12,124 bases of DNA from Acidobacteriota bacterium. Its GTDB lineage: Bacteria > Acidobacteriota > Thermoanaerobaculia > Multivoradales > JAHEKO01. The stretch lies in contig JAHEKO010000020.1 of the NCBI GenBank assembly GCA_024638355.1, positions 6,203 to 18,326 on the forward strand, written 5' to 3'. Under the pieces are notes generated by a model. The model was not told the DNA's origin. It searched no databases and worked only from the letters and a program-made list of their open reading frames with translations. The first letter of the stretch is position 1. Every line of letters starts with the position of its first letter. The position numbers and the translations under genes were made by a program. Positions 6,524-12,124 of the stretch are shown here, one piece after another.

Positions 6524-6631
6524 CCTGTAGGCTGACCGAGGGCCGTCGGGGGCGATCGCTGCGGAGAGTATAGGCACCGTGCACTGCCATCGCAAGCAGC
6601 TCACGTCACGCGCAGAACCCCTCGCGAGGGC

Positions 6632-6844
6632 TCAGTCGGTGCCGGCAGCCCACGCCGGCTCCAGGCCCATGCGCTGCCGATTGCCCGACCCCGTCTGGTG
6701 GCGAACACTCTGGTAGTAGTGATCCGCGAGAGCTGACTCCCCCGCTTGCGCAGCGGCGCTGGCCGCGCCGAGAAGGGCGTTCAGCCGGTTCGGCGAACCC
6801 TCGAGGACAACCTGATACTGAGCGAGAGCCCCTCTAAGGAGGTC
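6632..6844 (-). pseudogene. Decayed C-terminal remnant of a TPR protein
   Basis: A 70-codon open frame with no usable start; a TAA lies immediately upstream (6847-6845). It reads G-A-L-A-Q-Y-Q-V-V-L-E-G-S-P-N-R-L-N-A-L, then L-G-A-A-S-A-A-A-Q-A-G-E-S-A-L-A-D-H-Y-Y. This fits the last tetratricopeptide repeat found at the C-terminus of many proteins (A-L-A-x-Y-x-x-V-L, then S-P-N-R-x-x-A-L-x-G-A-A-x-A-A-x-x-A-G). The remaining 25 residues do not continue the pattern well, suggesting further decay or a frameshift. It lies on the same strand as the kinase gene, 31 bases beyond its stop, so it may be what is left of a downstream gene. It fills most of the gap between the AraC gene and the kinase. 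Too short for firm proof. Confidence 0.5.
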
Positions 6845-6875
6845 TTACAGGGGTCCGCTGGCCGGCGCCATCGCT

Positions 6876-9539
6876 TCAGTCCTTCTGCGCCAGCCCTGGC
6901 ACCAGGCGCTCGAGCTCGGCCTGCCAGTCGAGAGCAACTACCAGGTGCTGGCGAATCTCGGGATTCGCAGGGCGGATCATCACGAAGCGACCGTCGGCCC
7001 CAACGTCGAAGTCGGAGTACAGGGGACCGTGCGTGTAGGGTCCCTCGAACAGCTCCTCGGTGCGACCGGGGGTGGCACGGGCCGGGTCGAACCCAACGCT
7101 CATCATCTTTGCAGCTTGGCGGTAGTAGAGCTCGCGTCCGTCGGCCGACCAGCGCGGCTCGGTGCCCCCGTCGACCGATACCCGGACCCGACCGCTACTG
7201 CCGTCCAGCCGCTGGACGTAGACCTCCTGGGAGCCCGAGTCGGTGCCGACGTAGGCGACCCACAGTCCGTCTCGCGAGACGTCGGCATGGCTCTCCCGGA
7301 AGCGCGTCCGGCGCCAGGCTCGCGGGGGACTCCCATCCTCCAGATCCAGCGACATCAGATCGCGGTCGGTCGTCGCGGTGAGCTCGACGAAGATCAGTCG
7401 TCGGCCGTCGGGCGTCACGGCTTGTGGGATCTGATCGAGTCCGGTTTCGACCAGCTGCTCCGGTGAGGCGCTGCCGTTGGCGGCCACCCGATGGACGGTG
7501 TACGTCGGCTGTTCGGCCGCATAGAAGATGTGCTGGCCGTCCGGGCTCCAGGTTGGGAAGAGCTCGTTACTCGGCTCGAGCGTAAGCCGACTGGAGACGC
7601 CTCGTTGGAGGTCGAGGATCCAGACGTCGAGATCCTCGCTCTCGACCGTGACCGCCAGGCGCTCGCCATCGGGTGACAGCCTCGGCGAGGCGAAGAGGCC
7701 GGTCTCGCCCATCACCAGCTCCTCGCGCCCCTTGCGGTCCACCCAGACCAGGTGCTCCTCGGGGTCGAGTACCGCCCCGGGGCCGTAGACCAGGGTGCCG
7801 GTCCTCGACAGCGCCAGAATCGAGTCGCCCTCGGCGAGGTCCTCGGTTACCCCTTCCAGCACCGGCTCGGGCGAGCCCTTGACAGTCAGGCTGGAGAGAT
7901 CGAAAGCGACCGCCATCATCGTCTTTCTGCGCACGAACCAGAGATGACCGCTTGGGGAGTAGCGACCAAAGGTCGCCCGCTCGACCAACACCTTGCGCTC
8001 GCCGGTTCGCAGCGACAGCGCCTCTATGCGCGTTCGTTCGCGGGGACTCGAGAAGCTGGTGAAGATCACGTGCTCGCCGTCAGGTAGGTGCTGCGGCCAG
8101 AAGTGGCCGAGCTCGCCGAGATCCTGGTCGGCAGCGGTGAGCATTTCGGGCTCGCCACCGTCCGCGGATACCCTCCATAGTCCCGAGAGGTAATCCGGAG
8201 TGAAGACGATCGTGCCGTCTGCACCCCAGCTGCCCGCTCCCCAGTTCGCATCGCAGATCACCTGGGTGGCACCACCCGAGACCGGCAGCTTGCGAAGCTT
8301 GCCTTGCTGGGTGAACGCCAGCCAGCCGCCGTCTGGCGAGAAGAAGGGAACGAGGCCCTGCTCGGTACCGGCCAAAAGCTCGACATCCAGCCGGTCGAGA
8401 TGTCGTAGGTAGATGTGATTGGCAGCAAAGGCGACGAGCTGTCCGTCGGGCGAGATGCTCACGCCGGCACCGCCAGTGCCCATATGCTCACCCTCGGGGA
8501 TAGGAATCGAGAAACGGACCCTTGGCCGCGAAGCCGGTGACGGCGCCGGGCCCTGGAGCAGCGCCAGGGTGAGCGCAACCGCCATCGCTCCCGCCACCGC
8601 CCAGGACAGGAACGGCATGCGCTTCCAGCCTGGAGCTTGCGCCTCCGACTCAGGGTCCGCCTCTTGCCAATCGTCCGGCTCGCCGCTCGCGAGCTCCTCG
8701 AGCTCGATGCGGGCGTCGGCGATGTGGTGGAGGCGCTGGCGTGCGTCTTTGCGAAGGCACCTGCGCAGCAGACGGATGAACCGATCCGGCAGCTCAGCGG
8801 GCAGCGCCCCCCAGTCGGGCTCCTTGTCGACGATCGCCGCCAAGAGATCGACCACGGTGGCCCCCTCGAAGGCACGCCTGGCCGTCAGCATCTCGTACAA
8901 CAGGCAGCCGAACGCCCAGATGTCGGCGCGTGGGTCGACGTCCTGGCCGCGGGCCTGCTCGGGGCTCATGTAGGCGGCAGTGCCGAGCAGAGCGCCGGCC
9001 TCGGTCAACTGCTGGGTGAGGGTCGGCGACCGCTCGAGCACCGACGCGCTGCTCGCGTCGCCGCCGAGCGTCGCCGGCTTGGCGAGCCCGAAATCGAGCA
9101 CCTTGACCCTGCCGTCCGGCGTCAGCTTGACGTTGGCCGGCTTGAGGTCACGGTGGACGATGCCGGCGCTGTGCGCCGCCTCCAGCGCCTTGGCGACCTG
9201 CCGAGCGACGCGCAGCACCTCGGCAAGCGGCCGCGGGCCGCCAGCGATCACCTCGGCGAGGGTCGGACCCTCGACGAGCTCGAGAATCAAGTACTGGCGA
9301 CCGTCGTCCTTCTCGAGGCCATAGATCGCCCCGACGTTGGGGTGGCTGAGCGAGGCTAGCGTCCGGGCCTCGCGCTCGAAACGCGCCATCCGTTCCGGAT
9401 CGGCCGCGAAACCGTCCGGCAGCGACTTGATCGCTACTTCCCTGTGAAGCCGCGTATCGCGAGCCCGCAGCACCACACCCATCCCTCCCGCGCCGAGCTC
9501 ACCGAGCACTTCATAGTGGGCGATCTTGCCTTGCAGCAT
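6876..9539 (-). CDS. Transmembrane Ser/Thr protein kinase with TolB/PD40-type beta-propeller
   Basis: An 887-residue protein. Residues ~8-280 are a Hanks-type kinase with all key residues: glycine loop GELGAGGMG (13-21), Lys38 in V-A-I-K, H129-R-D131-L-K-P-A-N136, D149-F-G and the activation-segment end G-T-A-A-Y-M-S-P-E (SPE 192-194). It should be active and, with HRD arginine present, controlled by activation-loop phosphorylation. A single membrane helix follows at about 308-329. The rest (about 340-887) is a beta-propeller built of roughly ten repeats with S-P-D-G or variants (W-S-P-D-G-Q-H-I-F-Y, V-S-R-D-G-L-W-V-A-Y, W-S-A-D-G-R-E-L-Y-Y), resembling TolB/PD40 blades; it probably senses a ligand or partner outside the membrane. 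The ATG at 9539 is chosen because the kinase fold starts right after it. The frame is open to 9812, but the extra 91 residues are arginine-rich and non-conserved and would span the probable promoter. No good Shine-Dalgarno. Confidence 0.92.
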   Translation of the reverse strand: MLQGKIAHYEVLGELGAGGMGVVLRARDTRLHREVAIKSLPDGFAADPERMARFEREARTLASLSHPNVGAIYGLEKDDGRQYLILELVEGPTLAEVIAGGPRPLAEVLRVARQVAKALEAAHSAGIVHRDLKPANVKLTPDGRVKVLDFGLAKPATLGGDASSASVLERSPTLTQQLTEAGALLGTAAYMSPEQARGQDVDPRADIWAFGCLLYEMLTARRAFEGATVVDLLAAIVDKEPDWGALPAELPDRFIRLLRRCLRKDARQRLHHIADARIELEELASGEPDDWQEADPESEAQAPGWKRMPFLSWAVAGAMAVALTLALLQGPAPSPASRPRVRFSIPIPEGEHMGTGGAGVSISPDGQLVAFAANHIYLRHLDRLDVELLAGTEQGLVPFFSPDGGWLAFTQQGKLRKLPVSGGATQVICDANWGAGSWGADGTIVFTPDYLSGLWRVSADGGEPEMLTAADQDLGELGHFWPQHLPDGEHVIFTSFSSPRERTRIEALSLRTGERKVLVERATFGRYSPSGHLWFVRRKTMMAVAFDLSSLTVKGSPEPVLEGVTEDLAEGDSILALSRTGTLVYGPGAVLDPEEHLVWVDRKGREELVMGETGLFASPRLSPDGERLAVTVESEDLDVWILDLQRGVSSRLTLEPSNELFPTWSPDGQHIFYAAEQPTYTVHRVAANGSASPEQLVETGLDQIPQAVTPDGRRLIFVELTATTDRDLMSLDLEDGSPPRAWRRTRFRESHADVSRDGLWVAYVGTDSGSQEVYVQRLDGSSGRVRVSVDGGTEPRWSADGRELYYRQAAKMMSVGFDPARATPGRTEELFEGPYTHGPLYSDFDVGADGRFVMIRPANPEIRQHLVVALDWQAELERLVPGLAQKD

Positions 9540-9577
9540 GCGGACCGAAGCCAGGGCCGAACCCAGGGCTACTTTGG

Positions 9578-9583
9578 ATTCTA
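9578..9583 (-). promoter_or_regulatory. Candidate -10 element (TAGAAT) for the kinase gene
   Basis: On the minus strand TAGAAT lies in the context GGCTAGAATCC, identical to the string before the AraC gene. It would start a transcript with a leader of about 30 bases before the ATG at 9539. A TTGTCC lies 15 bases upstream, a spacing shorter than ideal. Confidence 0.4.
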
Positions 9584-9802
9584 GCCCAGTGCCTGCACGG
9601 ACAAGGTCGTTCGCCCTTCGGCTCGATCTCCCGGGCGCATCGGCAAGCTCGCCGCACGGAGCGGGTCGCACCTCCAAGGCACCAACGAGCGGCGGCGGCC
9701 TGAAGACCGATACCCGTCCTTGATGTGCATCAGGGCGAAGGCCACGTGTGGAAGCACGATGCCCGGCCAGGGGCTCTTGAAGATGCGCAGCAGGCGCTCC
9801 AT
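9581..9802 (-). CDS. Possible small ORF or gene fragment upstream of the kinase
   Basis: A 73-codon frame beginning ATG with GGAG six bases before it. The first 32 codons have strongly GC-rich third positions and encode [17 protein letters not shown], then [14 protein letters not shown]; after that the sequence becomes arginine/serine-rich and codon bias is lost. The first half vaguely recalls the P-W-P-A-I-L-L-S-x-x-x-F-A-L-x-H stretch of CPBP-type intramembrane proteases, so it may be a broken piece of such a gene. It lies in the 369-base gap between the divergent kinase and fumarase genes, where no other coding signal was seen. The evidence is weak; it may not be expressed. Confidence 0.25.
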   Translation of the reverse strand: MERLLRIFKSPWPGIVLPHVAFALMHIKDGYRSSGRRRSLVPWRCDPLRAASLPMRPGDRAEGRTTLSVQALG

Positions 9803-9896
9803 GGCTCCGCACCCCCGCCCCCTCAGGCGGTGCACGCCAACAGCTCGGACGGGTAGCGTGGGGATTGGCGGTGGACCGATACCGCCGATGATCCTC

Positions 9897-9902
9897 AGGA
9901 GG
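9897..9902 (+). promoter_or_regulatory. Ribosome-binding site deciding the fumarase start
   Basis: A perfect AGGAGG with a 6-base spacer to the ATG at 9909. It excludes the longer open frame beginning at 9720. Confidence 0.8.
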
Positions 9903-9908
9903 CCCAGA

Positions 9909-11516
9909 ATGGTCGACTTCGCATACGAGCCGCTCGCCAGCTTTGGCGAGGACGACACCGAGTACGAGCTATTGACGAGTGATTTCGTCGGCGCGGAGAC
10001 ATTTCGCGGCGAAGAGATGCTCGTCGTACGACCCGAAGGGCTGACCCTTCTGGCAGAGAGAGCGATGCACGACGCGTCGTTCTTCCTTCGCGAGTCGCAC
10101 AACGCCAGTGTGGCCGCCATTCTGAGCGATCCCGAGGCGTCCGGCAACGACCGCTACGTCGCCCGGGCCATGCTCCAGAACGCGGTGGTCTCGGCCGAAG
10201 GCCGACTCCCCCTCTGCCAGGACACCGGCACCGCGACCATCGTGGCCAAGAAGGGAGCCCGGGTGTTTACCGGCGGCGGCGACGAGGAGGCCCTCACCCG
10301 AGGCGTCTTCAACACCTACACCACCGACAGCCTGCGCTACTCGCAGACGGCGCCGCTGACCCTGTACGAAGAGAAGAACACCGGCACGAACCTGCCGGCG
10401 CAGGTCGACCTCTACGCCGCCGACGGTGGCGAGTACAGGTTCCTCTTCATCGCCAAGGGCGGTGGCTCGGCCAACAAGACCAGCCTCTACCAGCAGACGA
10501 AGGCCCTGCTGAATCCCGAGACCCTGCTGCCTTTCCTGGTCGAGAAGATGAAGAGCCTGGGCACGGCCGCCTGCCCGCCGTACCACATCGGCTTCGTCAT
10601 CGGCGGCACGAGCGCGGACTGGGTCATGAAGATGGTCAAGCTGGCGACGACCGGCTACTGCGACAACATGCCCACCAGCGGCGACGCCGCGGGCCGCGCC
10701 TTCCGCGACCTCGAGCTCGAAGAGCGGCTCCTGGCCGAGAGCCGCGAGATCGGCCTCGGCGCGCAGTTCGGTGGCCCCAACTTCGCCCACGACGTCCGCG
10801 TCATCCGCGGGCCGCGGCACGGCGCCTCCTGTCCGGTGGGCATGGCGGTCTCCTGCTCCGCCCATCGCAACGTGAAGGCCAAGATCGACAGGCACGGTCT
10901 CTGGATCGAGAAGCTGGACAAGAACCCGGCGCGCTGGCTCGAAAGCGTGACCGCGACCGACGGCGGCGAGCCGGTGAGCATCGATCTCGATCAGCCGATG
11001 GACGCGATCCTGGCCGAGCTCACCAAGTATCCGGTGAAGACGCGCCTCTCGCTCACCGGCACCATGGTCGTCGGGCGCGACATCGCCCACGCGAAGATCA
11101 AAGAGCGGATCGATGCCGGCCAGGGCATCCCCGAGTATCTCGAGCACCACCCCATCTACTACGCCGGCCCGGCCAAGACCCCCGAGGGGATGGCTTCCGG
11201 CTCTTTCGGCCCCACCACCGCGGGCCGCATGGACTCCTACGTCGACCTCTTCCAGTCGCTCGGCGGCTCGAAGGTCATGATCGCCAAGGGCAATCGCTCC
11301 CAGGCGGTCACCGACGCGTGCCGCAAGCACGGTGGCTTCTACCTCGGCTCGATCGGCGGCCCGGCCGCCGTGCTGGCCCAGGACAACATCACCAAGGTCG
11401 AGGTACTCGAGTACCCCGAGCTGGGCATGGAGGCCGTCTGGAAGATCGAGGTGAAGGACTTCCCGGCCTTCATTCTCGTGGACGACAAGGGCAACGACTT
11501 CTTCCAGAAGCTGTAG
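9909..11516 (+). CDS. Fumarate hydratase, class I ([4Fe-4S] single-chain type)
   Basis: A 535-residue enzyme that interconverts fumarate and L-malate in the citric acid cycle; cytoplasmic. Its length is close to E. coli FumA/FumB (548). The N-terminal domain carries L-P-L-C103-Q-D-T-G-T-A, then A-A-C222-P-P-Y-H-I-G and V-S-C316-S-A-H-R-N. These three cysteines correspond to the cluster ligands of class I fumarases (about 105, 224 and 318 in E. coli); the fourth iron is left free for substrate. The C-terminal domain (about 355-535) includes [26 protein letters not shown] and the A-K-G-N-R-S-Q motif at 459-465. Both domains are fused, unlike the split alpha/beta enzymes of many anaerobes. The cluster makes the enzyme oxygen-sensitive. 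The ATG at 9909 is fixed by AGGAGG. It is followed 175 bases later by the universal stress protein gene. Confidence 0.95.
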   Translation: MVDFAYEPLASFGEDDTEYELLTSDFVGAETFRGEEMLVVRPEGLTLLAERAMHDASFFLRESHNASVAAILSDPEASGNDRYVARAMLQNAVVSAEGRLPLCQDTGTATIVAKKGARVFTGGGDEEALTRGVFNTYTTDSLRYSQTAPLTLYEEKNTGTNLPAQVDLYAADGGEYRFLFIAKGGGSANKTSLYQQTKALLNPETLLPFLVEKMKSLGTAACPPYHIGFVIGGTSADWVMKMVKLATTGYCDNMPTSGDAAGRAFRDLELEERLLAESREIGLGAQFGGPNFAHDVRVIRGPRHGASCPVGMAVSCSAHRNVKAKIDRHGLWIEKLDKNPARWLESVTATDGGEPVSIDLDQPMDAILAELTKYPVKTRLSLTGTMVVGRDIAHAKIKERIDAGQGIPEYLEHHPIYYAGPAKTPEGMASGSFGPTTAGRMDSYVDLFQSLGGSKVMIAKGNRSQAVTDACRKHGGFYLGSIGGPAAVLAQDNITKVEVLEYPELGMEAVWKIEVKDFPAFILVDDKGNDFFQKL

Positions 11517-11519
11517 CTC

Positions 11520-11675
11520 ATGAAGAGGGTCAAGAGCCGTGGGATCGAGGCGGTCGCCACCGGGTCGCCCTCGGCGCTCACCACCGCGCTGAGCGGCATC
11601 CCCTGCCGGCTGACCCGCAGCCACCGGAGGCTGACCGGGGGCTCTTCAGTACGAGAAGCTACCGTGAGGAACTAG
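11520..11675 (+). CDS. Possible 51-residue ORF after fumarase
   Basis: An ATG three bases after the fumarase stop opens a 51-codon frame whose first 40 codons have strongly G/C-ending third positions. The product is basic and rich in Arg, Ser and Thr, with no recognisable motif. There is no Shine-Dalgarno; it could only be translated by coupling to fumarase. In DNA this GC-rich, such a frame can arise by chance. The stretch also contains a 5-bp hairpin (GGCTG/CAGCC, 11608-11622) but no T-run, so it does not look like an intrinsic terminator. Confidence 0.2.
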   Translation: MKRVKSRGIEAVATGSPSALTTALSGIPCRLTRSHRRLTGGSSVREATVRN

Positions 11676-11691
11676 ATACGAGGAGGTTCCA

Positions 11692-12123
11692 ATGCGCTAC
11701 GTTCTTGCGACAGATGGCTCTGAAGCCAGCATGAAAGCCGCTCGCTTTCTTCTGCACAACCCCTGCCCAGGAGCCGAAGACGAGATCTTCGTTGTCAACG
11801 TATTCCCCTTGCCGCCCGACCCCGAGGTCTATGGCGACGTGCTCTGTCTCCCGACCAGCCCTGGCGACGATCGAGTTACGAAAATGGCGAAGCCCATCCT
11901 GGAGAAGACGCTTGGGGGCATGGCCGAAGCGAAGAGCAAGCTTCACGAAGTCGTTCTCCTTGGGAACCCGGCCGAGGAGATCGTTCAGTTTGCGACGACG
12001 ATGGGAGCCGAGCTCATCGTGGTGGGAACCCGAGGCCACTCCGCCGCGAAAGAACGCTATCTGGGAAGTGTCTCCAGCGCCGTTTCGCACCAAGCGCTCT
12101 GCTCGGTGCTGATCGTCCGCTAG
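11692..12123 (+). CDS. Universal stress protein, UspA family
   Basis: A single-domain 143-residue protein, the normal length for the family. It starts M-R-Y-V-L-A-T-D-G-S-E-A-S, with the nucleotide-contacting Asp8, and ends with the ATP-binding signature G112-x2-G115-x9-G125-S126 (G-T-R-G-H-S ... Y-L-G-S-V-S), followed by the V-S-H-Q-A-L-C-S-V-L-I-V-R terminal strand. The intact motif predicts an ATP-binding USP, in general linked to survival under starvation, oxidants or low oxygen; the partner is unknown. The ATG has a strong GAGGAGG site with a 5-base spacer. Its third codon positions are visibly less GC-rich than in the fumarase gene. It is complete, ending one base before the window edge. 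Confidence 0.93.
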   Translation: MRYVLATDGSEASMKAARFLLHNPCPGAEDEIFVVNVFPLPPDPEVYGDVLCLPTSPGDDRVTKMAKPILEKTLGGMAEAKSKLHEVVLLGNPAEEIVQFATTMGAELIVVGTRGHSAAKERYLGSVSSAVSHQALCSVLIVR

Positions 12124-12124
12124 A

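Noticed and set aside
6619..6630. Palindrome CCCTCGCGAGGG just after the TPR relic as a terminator
   Set aside because: Only a 4-bp stem is possible once a loop is allowed, and no T-run follows.
9540..9812. 91-residue N-terminal extension of the kinase
   Set aside because: The extension is non-conserved in character and arginine/proline-rich, and it would include the candidate promoter; the kinase domain starts directly after the ATG at 9539.
9720..9908. 63-residue N-terminal extension of fumarase
   Set aside because: A perfect AGGAGG precedes the ATG at 9909, and the extension has no similarity to fumarase N-termini.
9969..11624. 551-codon minus-strand frame opposite fumarase
   Set aside because: Shadow frame; the plus strand encodes an unmistakable class I fumarase.
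1..12124. Mobile elements, CRISPR arrays, tRNA or rRNA genes
   Set aside because: No transposase or integrase frames, regularly spaced repeats or RNA-gene signatures were seen; tRNA-Sec, needed for the selenoprotein, is not in this window.

Overview
This GC-rich window looks like chromosomal DNA from a free-living bacterium, most likely Acidobacteriota or a relative. The guess rests on the high GC content and on a Ser/Thr kinase fused to a TolB/PD40-type beta-propeller, an architecture very common in that phylum. It is an inference, because the window has no rRNA or other marker gene.

Layout, left to right. (1) A leftward DsbA/FrnE-type thiol oxidoreductase gene, cut by the window edge, is divergent from a small coiled-coil protein (299-589); a two-TM zinc-ribbon protein (700-1041) follows. 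(2) A leftward block holds a peroxiredoxin-like (PRXL2/AhpC-TSA) plus DHRS12-like SDR fusion (2551-1028), a RimK-type ATP-grasp ligase with an extra RCK_C/TrkA_C domain (3852-2662), a DUF1772 membrane protein and an NmrA-like NAD(P)-binding protein; the last two form an operon. (3) A rightward AraC-family regulator (5549-6523) is divergent from the NmrA/DUF1772 operon and is its natural candidate regulator. (4) A leftward kinase-propeller protein (9539-6876) is followed by a decayed TPR-protein tail. (5) Rightward class I fumarase (9909-11516) and a UspA-type universal stress protein (11692-12123) close the window.

The most important observation is in the PRXL2-SDR gene. Its reading frame is interrupted by a single in-frame TGA (2431-2429, minus strand) at exactly the first position of the family's CxxC redox motif. 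Coding continues uninterrupted in the same frame on both sides, and 25 nt after the TGA there is an 8-bp stem with a 4-nt AGUU loop that fits the bacterial SECIS pattern. I therefore read it as one 507-residue selenoprotein with a UxxC active site fused to a short-chain dehydrogenase. A conventional annotation would start it at the ATG right after the TGA and lose 41 residues, including the catalytic Sec.

Functionally the window is ordinary housekeeping (fumarase, S6 modification), redox chemistry (DsbA-like, PRXL2, SDR, NmrA) and stress/signalling (kinase, USP, AraC). No mobile element, CRISPR array or RNA gene was seen. A recurrent TAGAAT/TAGGAT hexamer lies just upstream of four genes and is a plausible -10 element.
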